30,297 nt of DNA, from the NCBI GenBank assembly GCA_964465125.1, contig CAYXIO010000052.1:1-30297 (forward strand), given 5' to 3'. Origin of the DNA: CAYOHG01 sp964465125 (lineage in GTDB: Bacteria > Planctomycetota > Phycisphaerae > UBA1845 > Fen-1342). Of this stretch, positions 7,508 to 15,235 are shown one piece after another. The notes below the pieces were generated by a model that was not told the DNA's origin, did no database searches, and saw nothing but the letters and a program-made list of their open reading frames with translations. A program made the position numbers and the translations under genes. Positions within the stretch are counted from its first letter, which is position 1; every line of letters starts with the position of its first letter.

Positions 7508-8718
7508 AACCGATGGTCTACCTCGACAACAACGCCACGACGCCCGTCGACCCAATGGTGCTCGAGGCGATGATCCCGTATTTCTGCGAGAAGTTCGGCA
7601 ACGCGGCTTCGCGCAGCCATCAGTTCGGCTGGCAGGCTGAGGAAGCCGTCGATCAAGCCCGCCAGCAGGTGGCCGGACTGATCGGCGCGGACTCCAAAGA
7701 GGTGATCTTCACCAGCGGCGCGACCGAATCGAACAACATCGCCATCAAGGGCGTCGCTGCGATGTACGGCGAGAAGGGCCGTCACATCATCTCGCAGGTG
7801 ACCGAGCACAAGGCCGTCATCGACCCGTGCAACTACCTCGAGCAGCACGGCTTCCGGGTCACCTTCCTGCCCGTGGACAAGTTCGGCCTGATCGACCTGG
7901 ACCAGCTCCGCGACGCGATGACGCCGGACACCGTGCTCGTCTCGATCATGCACGGCAACAACGAGATCGGAACGCTTCAACCGATCGGCGAAATCGGCAA
8001 GCTGTGCAAAGAGCGCGACGTGCTCTTTCACACCGACTGCTGCCAGACGTTCGGGAAGGTTCCGATCGACGTGAACGCGATGGGGATCGATCTGCTGAGT
8101 TGCAGCGGGCACAAGATTCACGGTCCCAAAGGTGTGGGCGCCCTGTACGTGCGCCGCAAGAAGCCGCGCGTCCGATGCGAGGCGGTGCTTCACGGGGGTG
8201 GGCACGAGCGCGGGATGCGCAGCGGCACGCTGAACGTGCCGGGGATCGTGGGGCTGGGCCGGGCCGCGGAACTGTGCGGGGAGCACATGGACCGCGAGCC
8301 TGCCCGCATCGCGGCGCTTCGCGACCGGCTGGTGCGCGGGCTGACGGAGCAACTGGAGGAAATCCAGTTGAACGGGCACCCGACGCTGCGGACCCCGACC
8401 AACGCCAACGTATCGTTCGCGTACGTCGAAGGCGAGAGCCTGATGATGGGCTTCGCCGACGTGGCGGTTTCGAGCGGCTCGGCCTGCACGAGCGCTTCGC
8501 TGGAGCCCAGCTACGTGCTCAAGGCGCTTGGGGTCGGCGACGAGCTGGCGCACAGCAGCATTCGATTCTCCCTGGGGCGCTTCAACACCGAGCAGGAGAT
8601 CGACCACACGGTCGAGCGCGTGGTTCACACGGTCCGCAAGCTGCGAGCGATGAGCCCGCTGTACGAAATGGCTCAGGAAGGCATCGACCTGAGCAAGGTG
8701 GAATGGGCGCATCACTAG
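7504..8718 (+). CDS. iscS: Cysteine desulfurase IscS
   Basis: IscS is a PLP enzyme that removes sulfur from cysteine and passes it as persulfide to IscU. The 404-residue protein starts MVYLDNNATTPVDP, has the cofactor pocket HTD (D178) and Q181, the PLP lysine K204 in SGHKIHGPKG, and the active-site C328 in SSGSACTSASLEPS, the same number as in Escherichia coli. GGGHERGMRSGTLNVPGIVG is typical of IscS group I desulfurases. A DCCQTFGK sequence replaces the usual DATQSVGK, giving two extra cysteines near the cofactor. ATG 7504 overlaps the iscR stop, so the two are coupled. Confidence 0.97.
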   Translation: MKPMVYLDNNATTPVDPMVLEAMIPYFCEKFGNAASRSHQFGWQAEEAVDQARQQVAGLIGADSKEVIFTSGATESNNIAIKGVAAMYGEKGRHIISQVTEHKAVIDPCNYLEQHGFRVTFLPVDKFGLIDLDQLRDAMTPDTVLVSIMHGNNEIGTLQPIGEIGKLCKERDVLFHTDCCQTFGKVPIDVNAMGIDLLSCSGHKIHGPKGVGALYVRRKKPRVRCEAVLHGGGHERGMRSGTLNVPGIVGLGRAAELCGEHMDREPARIAALRDRLVRGLTEQLEEIQLNGHPTLRTPTNANVSFAYVEGESLMMGFADVAVSSGSACTSASLEPSYVLKALGVGDELAHSSIRFSLGRFNTEQEIDHTVERVVHTVRKLRAMSPLYEMAQEGIDLSKVEWAHH

Positions 8719-8738
8719 ATCACGGCGAGGAGGTAAGG

Positions 8739-9161
8739 GTGTCCTATAGCGAAAAAATCCTCGAGCACTACGAGCGGCCGCGAAACGTCGGTTCGCTCGA
8801 CAAGAGCTCCAGGCACGTCGGCACAGGTGTGGTGGGTGCGCCGGAGTGCGGCGACGTCATGAAGCTGCAAATCCAGGTCGACGAGAACCAGACCATCGTC
8901 GACGCGAAGTTCAAGACCTTCGGCTGCGGCTCGGCGATCGCCTCGAGCTCGCTCGCGACCGAGTGGCTGAAGGGCCGCAAGCTCGACCAGGCGCTCGAGA
9001 TTCGCAACACCGACATCGTGCGCGAGCTGGCGTTGCCGCCGGTTAAAATCCACTGTAGCGTGCTGGCCGAAGACGCCATCAAGGCGGCCGTGGCCGACCT
9101 GAAGAAGAAGCTGAGCGAGGGCGCCGAGACGCCTTCAACCGCTTCGGCGCCGCACAAGTAG
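8739..9161 (+). CDS. iscU: Fe-S cluster scaffold protein IscU
   Basis: IscU is the scaffold on which IscS builds [2Fe-2S] clusters. The 140-residue protein has all ligands in Escherichia coli numbering: C37 and D39 (GAPECGDVMK), C63 (FGCGSAIASSS), H105 and C106 (PPVKIHCSVLAEDA), and the HscA-recognition motif LPPVK at 99-103. The start is GTG 8739 (VSYSEKILEHYERPRNVG), five bases after a strong AGGAGG at 8728-8733. It follows iscS by 20 nt. The last 13 or so residues (EGAETPSTASAPHK) form a short polar tail. Confidence 0.97.
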   Translation: MSYSEKILEHYERPRNVGSLDKSSRHVGTGVVGAPECGDVMKLQIQVDENQTIVDAKFKTFGCGSAIASSSLATEWLKGRKLDQALEIRNTDIVRELALPPVKIHCSVLAEDAIKAAVADLKKKLSEGAETPSTASAPHK

Positions 9162-9213
9162 CGGCCGGCGCGAAGGCCGAGCCAAACGAGAATCGAGCAT
9201 CACAGGAGACGTC

Positions 9214-9636
9214 ATGAGCACAGTGCCTCAGACCGCCAAGCACACGCCCAGGAGCGTCCGCGAGCGGGCGCGAGAAGTGGAAGCCGGGAAGGGGATTCAG
9301 CTCAGCGAGGCCGCCGCGAGCCAGATTCACGCGATCCTCAAGAAGGACAACTACCCCGACTCCATGTACCTGTTCGTGGGGGTCAAGGGTGGCGGTTGCA
9401 GCGGTTTGCAGTACGTGCTCGACCTGCGCGACGAGGCCCAGGCGCCCGCCGCCGAGACCGACGAGGTGTTCAGCTCGCACGGCATCAACGTCGTCTGCGA
9501 TCTGAAGAGCTTCGTGGTTGGAAACCTGGACGGAACCCTGATTGACTACCAGGAGAACCTGATGGGCGCGGGTTTCGTGTTCAACAACCCGAACGCGAAG
9601 CACACTTGCGGCTGCGGCAGCAGCTACACCGCGTAG
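9214..9636 (+). CDS. iscA: A-type Fe-S carrier protein IscA
   Basis: A-type carriers receive and deliver Fe-S clusters to target proteins. The 140-residue protein has the three family cysteines: C62 in GGGCSGLQY, and C132 and C134 in HTCGCGSSYTA. It has about 27 extra N-terminal residues before the usual start (IQLSEAAASQIHAIL); this part is basic and lacks a known motif. The start ATG 9214 follows an AGGAG site. By sequence alone it cannot be separated from ErpA, but its place between iscU and hscB supports iscA. Confidence 0.93.
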   Translation: MSTVPQTAKHTPRSVRERAREVEAGKGIQLSEAAASQIHAILKKDNYPDSMYLFVGVKGGGCSGLQYVLDLRDEAQAPAAETDEVFSSHGINVVCDLKSFVVGNLDGTLIDYQENLMGAGFVFNNPNAKHTCGCGSSYTA

Positions 9637-9726
9637 CCACGGGCTCATGAAAACGCGGCGCCGCGGCCCGTGCGGGCGGCTCGGTCGTTCGCGCGACGGG
9701 CTCCGCGCGGGCCGCGACGTTCGGGT

Positions 9727-9756
9727 GGCCGGCCTGGCACCCCGCCGCGGCCGGCC
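9727..9756. repeat. GC-rich inverted repeat before hscB
   Basis: GGCCGGCC occurs at 9727-9734 and 9749-9756 with a 14-base loop, 15 bases before the hscB start. The 134-nt iscA-hscB gap is very GC-rich. The stem could attenuate transcription or modulate hscB translation; no U-run follows, so it is not a typical terminator. Confidence 0.35.
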
Positions 9757-9770
9757 GAATGCATAGGTGA

Positions 9771-10382
9771 GTGGTGAACCTGCGATTCCCGGTCAAGTGC
9801 TCGTCGTGCAATCGACCGATGGAGAGTCCGCTCTTCTGCGGCGACTGCCGCACGCTCTATCGCCGCGACGACTGCAACCTCTTCGAGGTGATGGGGCTGT
9901 CTCCCACGTTCGAGCTCGACCACGACGACCTGCGGGCGCGCTACCTGCACCTGGCGCGCGACATGCACCCCGACCGTCTGCTCAATCGAGGCCCGGCCGA
10001 ACGCGAGATCGTGCTGCGTAACTCCGCCAGGCTGAACGAGGCCTACGAAGTCCTGCGCGACCCGATGCAGCGCGCCGAGTACCTGTTGGAGGTTTCGGGC
10101 GGCGCCTCGGCGGCGGTCGACAAGACCGTCCCGCAGTCTGTGCTGATTGAGACGCTTTCGCTCCGTGAGGAGCTGGACGAGGCCCGCGCGAGCGAAGACG
10201 GCGCTGCGCTCGCGGCGCTCGAGCAGGCGGTCCGGCAGCGGCATGACGAGCTGGCCGGCAGGATCGCAGAGCTGGCGCGCCGGCTTCCTGGCGAAACGCC
10301 CTTGCGCGGCGAGCTGCGGCAGCGACTGAATTCGATCAAGTACTTCCAGCGACTGTTGGAGCAATTGAGCGCCCCGGCATGA
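9771..10382 (+). CDS. hscB: Co-chaperone HscB with N-terminal zinc ribbon
   Basis: HscB is a J-protein that brings IscU to HscA. The roughly 203-residue protein has an N-terminal four-cysteine ribbon (C10, C13, C23, C26: CSSC then CGDC), a J domain (about 35-105) with the HPD motif in RDMHPDR, and a C-terminal helical bundle (about 125-200) typical of HscB and the IscU-binding region. The zinc-ribbon layout resembles the eukaryotic mitochondrial HSC20, whose CxxC pairs also precede the J domain, and differs from Escherichia coli HscB, which lacks it. The start is GTG 9771 or GTG 9774; AGG at 9765-9767 suits the latter slightly better. The stop overlaps the hscA ATG by four bases. Confidence 0.93.
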   Translation: MVNLRFPVKCSSCNRPMESPLFCGDCRTLYRRDDCNLFEVMGLSPTFELDHDDLRARYLHLARDMHPDRLLNRGPAEREIVLRNSARLNEAYEVLRDPMQRAEYLLEVSGGASAAVDKTVPQSVLIETLSLREELDEARASEDGAALAALEQAVRQRHDELAGRIAELARRLPGETPLRGELRQRLNSIKYFQRLLEQLSAPA

Positions 10383-12382
10383 GCTCATCCGAAATCATCG
10401 TGGGCATCGACCTCGGCACGACCTTTTCGCTGGTCGCGTACACCGACGAGCGCGGTCCGCACGTTGTCCGCGACCACGATGGCGACGGCCGCCTGCCGTC
10501 GGTCATCGGCGTCAGCCCAGCCGCAGGCGACGGGCTGCCCGAGATTCGCGTCGGCTGGCCCGCGCGAAACCACGCGGTCGAGAACCCGCGCGCGACCGTC
10601 TATTCGATCAAGCGCTTGATCGGCAAGGGCATCGCCGACATCGAGCAGGAGCTGCCGTTCCTCGCCTACGCGGTTCGGTCCGGCCCGCGCCAGACGCTCC
10701 AGGTCATGATCGACGGCGAGCCCCACACGCCGGAGGAGATCTCCGCGGTGATCCTGCGGGCGCTGAAACGGCGCGCGGAATCCGCCCTGGGACAGCCGGT
10801 CCGGCGCGCGGTCATCACCGTGCCGGCGTACTTCGACGATTCACAGCGCCAGGCGACGCGCCTGGCAGGCGAGGCCGCGGGGCTCGAAGTCGTCCGGATC
10901 ATCAACGAGCCGACCGCGGCCGCTCTGGCGTATGGGCTGGGGCTGCGCTCAACGCCCGAAAGGGATGCGGCGGCGCGCTCGCCCGCCTCAGGACCGAGCG
11001 CGGACCCGCCCGCGGCCCAGGACTCCCCGCACGGCACGGTCCATCTGCCGATGCGCGGCTGTCACGACGGGCCGCCCGAGAGCGGATCGGCATCCGTCGA
11101 TGCAGGCTCGACCCGCGCAGGCTCCGCGCCGGAAACCGTTGCGGTCTATGATCTGGGCGGCGGGACGTTTGATATCTCCATCCTGCGCATCGAGCAGGGG
11201 GTGTTTCAGGTCCTCAGCACCGCCGGCGACACGCATCTCGGCGGCGACGACTTTGACCGGCTGATCATCACGCTTGTGCAGGATGAGGTGCGGGTGCAGT
11301 TCGGCCTGAAGATCGACACACCGAGCATCAAGCAGGCGCTGCGCTCGTTCGCGGAACAGGTGAAGATCCGCCTGACGCAGCAGGAGCGCGCCTCGCTCGA
11401 GCTCGACCTGAGCGCCGGACGAACGTACCGCAGAGAGATCTCCCGCGAGGAATTCGAGCGGCGCTGTGCTCCGCTGGTGGATCAAACGCTGGCCGCATGC
11501 GCCCAAGCCATGCACGACGCGCACCTCAGCCGCGAGCAGATCGACCGCGTGATCCTGGTCGGCGGTTCGACGCGCATGCCGATCGTCCGCCGGCGGACCG
11601 CCGAGTTTTTCGACAAGGAGCCCTACACGGCGCTGAACCCGGACGAGGTGGTCGCGCTGGGCGCGGCGATTCAGGGCGCGGTGCTGGCCGGGGCGCCGCT
11701 GGACATGCTGCTGCTCGACGTCACGCCGCTGTCGCTGGGGATCGAGACTCTGGGCGGGGCGATGGGCAAGCTCATTCTGCGGAATTCGACCATTCCGTGC
11801 CGCGCGGTGGAGCATTTCACGACGTTCGTGGAGGGTCAGACGGCGATCAAGCTGAGCGTGCTCCAGGGCGAGCGCGAGATGGCCCGCGATTGCCGCAAGC
11901 TCGCCGAATTCGAGCTGCGCGGCCTGCCGCCGATGCCGGCGGGTATTCCCAAGGTCGAGGTCGAGTTTCTGCTGGATGCGAACGGAATCCTGAACGTCTC
12001 GGCCCGCGAGACGCGCAGCGGCCGCGAGGCCGGCATTCAGGTGATCCCGAACCACGGGCTGACGCAGGACGAAGTCGAGCGCATGATGACCGAGAGCCTG
12101 GCGCACGCGCGCGAGGACATCGACGCGCACCGGCGGGTCGACCTGCTGAACCAGGTGCAGTTCGACACCGCCAAGGCGGAGCAGATGCTGGCCCTGCACG
12201 GCTCGCAGCTCGAAACGCCGGAGCGGCTCCGCATCGTGCGCGAAATCGCGGCCCTGCGCGCCGAGGCGCCGAACATGGAAGACCTCGATGCGCTGCACGC
12301 TCGGCTGAGCGAGTTCGGCCGCAGCACGCTGCGCCTGGCGGAGATCGGCATTCGCGAGGCGCTGCGGTCGAGCCGGAAGTGA
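10379..12382 (+). CDS. hscA: Fe-S specialised Hsp70 chaperone HscA
   Basis: HscA is the ATP-driven chaperone that aids cluster release from IscU. The 667-residue protein has Hsp70 phosphate-1 IVGIDLGTTFSLVA, IINEPTAAALAYGL, phosphate-2 VYDLGGGTFDISILR, adenosine GGSTRMPIV, the interdomain linker DVTPLSLGIET, and an intact C-terminal lid. DVTPLSLGIETLGGAMGKLILRNSTIP fits HscA. Between YGL (about residue 187) and VYDLGGGTFD (about 256) there is a 60-odd residue insertion rich in A, S, P and G, absent in Escherichia coli HscA and DnaK. ATG 10379 overlaps the hscB stop. Confidence 0.96.
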   Translation: MSSSEIIVGIDLGTTFSLVAYTDERGPHVVRDHDGDGRLPSVIGVSPAAGDGLPEIRVGWPARNHAVENPRATVYSIKRLIGKGIADIEQELPFLAYAVRSGPRQTLQVMIDGEPHTPEEISAVILRALKRRAESALGQPVRRAVITVPAYFDDSQRQATRLAGEAAGLEVVRIINEPTAAALAYGLGLRSTPERDAAARSPASGPSADPPAAQDSPHGTVHLPMRGCHDGPPESGSASVDAGSTRAGSAPETVAVYDLGGGTFDISILRIEQGVFQVLSTAGDTHLGGDDFDRLIITLVQDEVRVQFGLKIDTPSIKQALRSFAEQVKIRLTQQERASLELDLSAGRTYRREISREEFERRCAPLVDQTLAACAQAMHDAHLSREQIDRVILVGGSTRMPIVRRRTAEFFDKEPYTALNPDEVVALGAAIQGAVLAGAPLDMLLLDVTPLSLGIETLGGAMGKLILRNSTIPCRAVEHFTTFVEGQTAIKLSVLQGEREMARDCRKLAEFELRGLPPMPAGIPKVEVEFLLDANGILNVSARETRSGREAGIQVIPNHGLTQDEVERMMTESLAHAREDIDAHRRVDLLNQVQFDTAKAEQMLALHGSQLETPERLRIVREIAALRAEAPNMEDLDALHARLSEFGRSTLRLAEIGIREALRSSRK

Positions 12383-12462
12383 GAGGACGCTCGTGCGGCG
12401 GCGGCCGCGCGAAAAACGCGGACGGGCGCTTGTCGCCTGCCAACGGACATTGAGGGCGAAAC

Positions 12463-12879
12463 ATGGCCGGTCAGAATCCCTACATCTCCGGGCAGGGCGT
12501 CCAGCCGCCGGCCCAGAAGTACAAGCTCACCATCATTGACGAGCAGAAGAAGGAGCATGTGCTCGAAATCGACCCCGCCCGCGTGCCCTACGAGGATCAC
12601 GGCCTGCCCGGCAGCATTCTCGACATCTGCATGGGCAACGGGATCGAGCTGGACCACGCCTGCGGCGGCGTCTGCGCGTGCAGCACGTGCCACGTCATCG
12701 TCCGCAAGGGGCTGGAATCGTGCAATCCGCCGAGCGATGAGGAGGAGGACCAGCTCGACGAAGCCTACGGCCTGACGGCGCAGTCGCGGCTGGGTTGCCA
12801 GTGCGTGCCGAACGGCTCCTCGGATGTGGTGGTCGAGATACCGAACTGGAACCGCAACCTGGCGCGCGAGGCGCATTGA
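12463..12879 (+). CDS. fdx: Isc-type [2Fe-2S] ferredoxin
   Basis: This ferredoxin supplies electrons to cluster assembly by the Isc machinery. The 138-residue protein shows the adrenodoxin-like ligand set: C67, C73 and C76 in HACGGVCACSTCHV and C112 in RLGCQCV, spacing C-x5-C-x2-C-x35-C as in Escherichia coli Fdx. It has about 19 extra N-terminal residues. ATG 12463 follows GAGGG. It is the last gene of the isc operon, 80 nt after hscA; that gap contains a small CCGCG/CGCGG hairpin around 12405-12421. Confidence 0.95.
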   Translation: MAGQNPYISGQGVQPPAQKYKLTIIDEQKKEHVLEIDPARVPYEDHGLPGSILDICMGNGIELDHACGGVCACSTCHVIVRKGLESCNPPSDEEEDQLDEAYGLTAQSRLGCQCVPNGSSDVVVEIPNWNRNLAREAH

Positions 12880-12995
12880 CGCGAATTCAGGAGCGCTGCG
12901 GCGCTCGTCGTGCCCCCACTTCACTCGCAACGATCCATTGGCGGCTGTCGCGACGCCCGCGGTCGGGCGGCGCTTCGGGCCCGCGCACCATTCGG

Positions 12996-13001
12996 TACAC
13001 T
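12996..13001 (+). promoter_or_regulatory. Possible -10 box (TACACT) of the first paralog
   Basis: TACACT lies 29 bases before the chosen GTG. No convincing -35 hexamer is present, so this is a weak call based on similar TAnnnT boxes before other genes here. Confidence 0.3.
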
Positions 13002-13030
13002 GTGTCCGTCACAGACCGAAGGCGGCACCC

Positions 13031-14104
13031 GTGCGCGCGGACTCGTGCACTACTTCCGAGACCGTACCCCGATCGCCGGCATCGGCGACTCCGGTCACCG
13101 GCGACATTCCCGGCTTCTTCAACGTGATTCTCACCAAGACGGCCCTTGCGAAGTCCGAACGCATGGCGGCGATTGTCATAGGCACCCTTGCTGTCGTCGT
13201 CGGATTGCTGATCGTATTTGGCGTGGCGTTTGCCGCCAACGCCATGTTCGGCGCGCCGGGCGTCTTCGTTACGGTTTTCACCGCGATTGCCTCGCCGGCC
13301 GTCGCGATCTGGCGGTGGCGCGCGGATACCACTACGAGTATTCGCCGCGCCCTGGGTCGGCTGGAACTTCCGCTTTCGGCCGAGGGTGTCGCGGCGGCGC
13401 TGGACCATTCGCAGGTCATTCACCGCGCCACGCTTCACGCCGAGCTTGCACGCTGGCTAGCGGCCCATGGCTTGCTCGAGTGCGTCGTGTGTCTGCGACA
13501 CGCGGAGCGACTCGCGTCGTTCGAGCCGCTCGCGGTGCCATTTGAGCCGCGCGAGCTTGCCGAGCAGTGGCTGGACCCGTCGCTCTGTGGACCAGACCCG
13601 TCCGAAGCGTCGAGCCGCGCGCGCTCCGACACGACCGCTGCTGGTTTCTTCAAGCCGGCAAGAAGCCGGGGCCGTCCGGCCGTGAGCGGGTTATTCCTTC
13701 TCACGGGGTTGATCCCGGTTGGCGTTGTGCTGCTGAGCCTCAGCTATCTGAACGGAGGGAAACCTCCCGGACTGTGGCCCGCCATTACGGCTGGAGTTGC
13801 GGTGGCTATCCTCCAGGGCGCCCTGACCCCGTTGCGGGCCAAATGGTGGCTCGCTCCGGGGACGATTCTGATTCGTTCGCAACGGTGGTTTGGCGGCGAA
13901 TGGAAACAGTTCCTCCATCGGCGAGGGAGCAGTGCAATGGTGGTTTGGGATGCTCCGCCAAACGGCATCGCGGTCGCTGCTGTTTCCGATGGCGAGCGGA
14001 CGGACGTATTGCCAGTGACGAACGCCGAGATACGCTTCCTCCTGCGTGCCTGGCTCAGCCCGATCGAGCCGCCGCCGCGGGAGTTGCTGCTGCAATTGCC
14101 GTAG
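13031..14104 (+). CDS. Unknown membrane protein, paralog A of a tandem pair
   Basis: No family was recognised. With GTG 13031 as start the product is 357 residues, exactly the length of the downstream paralog, which supports this start. Visible parts are a short N-terminal cytoplasmic-looking segment, two closely spaced hydrophobic helices (about residues 45-65 and 68-87), a soluble stretch with PLAVPFEPRELAEQWLDPSL, a second pair of helices (SGLFLLTGLIPVGVVLLSLSYLNG and LWPAITAGVAVAILQ), then WWLAPGTILIRSQRW and a C-terminal block FLLRAWLSPIEPPPRELLLQLP. The open frame can be extended into fdx, but that extension has no support. Codon use looks native. Function cannot be assigned; the pattern suggests a membrane-anchored protein with a cytosolic PH-like or sensory end. 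Confidence 0.75.
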   Translation: MRADSCTTSETVPRSPASATPVTGDIPGFFNVILTKTALAKSERMAAIVIGTLAVVVGLLIVFGVAFAANAMFGAPGVFVTVFTAIASPAVAIWRWRADTTTSIRRALGRLELPLSAEGVAAALDHSQVIHRATLHAELARWLAAHGLLECVVCLRHAERLASFEPLAVPFEPRELAEQWLDPSLCGPDPSEASSRARSDTTAAGFFKPARSRGRPAVSGLFLLTGLIPVGVVLLSLSYLNGGKPPGLWPAITAGVAVAILQGALTPLRAKWWLAPGTILIRSQRWFGGEWKQFLHRRGSSAMVVWDAPPNGIAVAAVSDGERTDVLPVTNAEIRFLLRAWLSPIEPPPRELLLQLP

Positions 14105-14150
14105 GGGTGCGGCGGTAAACCGCTCATGTCCGAATGCAGGAGCAGCTTTC

Positions 14151-15224
14151 GTGACTCAGGATCCGACTGCTGTCGAACACCCGGTCGAGGAGCCAGGGAC
14201 CGGCTCGGCGCGCATTGATGCAGAGTTCCTGGACATCTACCTGGCCCATGCCGAGTCGTCGACAGAGGAACGGGTGCTGCGTGTCGTCCTCGCAATCGCG
14301 GCGGGCGTTGCTGTCGTGGTTGCCGTGCTGTTTGCGATCTCGCTGGGCCATGCGGCTGGCGGCGCGACAGCGGCGGTAGGGGTAGGCGGCGTAGTTGCCG
14401 GGAGTTGCGTCGTGTTCGCCGTGCGGCGCCGAAACAAGGCGGAAATCCGCATTACCACCGCCACTCGGGACATTGGGTTGCCCCTGACAGCCGAGAGCAT
14501 CCGGTCCGCACTCGGCCAACCGGGCTTTGCCAACCGCACGGACCTACACTCGCACCTCGCGGCCTGGTTGGCGGAACAAAAGCAGTTCGGTAAAGCGGTG
14601 CGGCTGCGGCGTGTGCCGGCACGTGAACAGATCGAACCGCTGACGGTTCCGTTTGAACCGCGCGAGCTCAATGAGTGCTGGCTCGATCCGGCGCTTTTCA
14701 CCTCCAACACCGACGAGATCGCCTCGCGGGAGGCTTCCAGCGAGAACGAGCTTCGCCAGGGAGCGCGGGCGATGCGCCGCTACGTGCGCCTGACTGGCGG
14801 CTGGCTCCCAAACCTGATTACCGCGATATTCGCCGTGCGCATGACCTGGCAGGCCATTCGGACCCAGGCGGCGTCCGACGTGATCGTCGCGAGCCTCTTC
14901 TTTGCCCTCATGTTCTGGCTTCTGTTCGGGCCCGGCGGCGCCGCACACGGCGGAGCGTCCTCATGGTGGGTCGCTCCACAGACGATTCTGATCCGCTCAG
15001 CGAAGTGGAACAGGAAAGGCACCGATCGGCGTATCTATTCGCGCGCCAGCAGTGTGCTGGCCGTCTCGGACTGGGCGGAGGACGGCGCGAAGCACGTCGT
15101 GGTGCGCGACAGCGAGGGCGAAGAGGAGACCGCCATCACGCCTGACGAGCTGCGCTTCCTGCTGCGCGCCTGGCTCAGCCCGGTCGAGCCGCCAACACGG
15201 GAATTGCTGCTGCAATTGCCGTAG
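14151..15224 (+). CDS. Unknown membrane protein, paralog B of a tandem pair
   Basis: This is a 357-residue paralog of the gene immediately upstream. Shared landmarks are the helix pair near residues 40-85, PLTVPFEPRELNECWLDPAL, the second helix pair, SSWWVAPQTILIRSAKWNRK, and the C-terminus FLLRAWLSPVEPPTRELLLQLP, which agrees at 20 of 22 residues. GTG 14151 has AGGAG at 14138-14142. The two ends are also nearly identical in DNA, while the middle has diverged. The intervening 46-nt gap suggests co-transcription. It ends 11 nt from the convergent gene on the minus strand. No known function. Confidence 0.8.
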   Translation: MTQDPTAVEHPVEEPGTGSARIDAEFLDIYLAHAESSTEERVLRVVLAIAAGVAVVVAVLFAISLGHAAGGATAAVGVGGVVAGSCVVFAVRRRNKAEIRITTATRDIGLPLTAESIRSALGQPGFANRTDLHSHLAAWLAEQKQFGKAVRLRRVPAREQIEPLTVPFEPRELNECWLDPALFTSNTDEIASREASSENELRQGARAMRRYVRLTGGWLPNLITAIFAVRMTWQAIRTQAASDVIVASLFFALMFWLLFGPGGAAHGGASSWWVAPQTILIRSAKWNRKGTDRRIYSRASSVLAVSDWAEDGAKHVVVRDSEGEEETAITPDELRFLLRAWLSPVEPPTRELLLQLP

Positions 15225-15235
15225 CCGAATCGCTC

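Noticed and set aside
7456..8715. A 419-codon minus-strand frame across iscS
   Set aside because: Shadow of IscS, composition-driven, with H, R and V bias typical of antisense frames.
10988..12298. A 436-codon minus-strand frame across hscA
   Set aside because: Shadow of HscA with no motif and no ribosome site.
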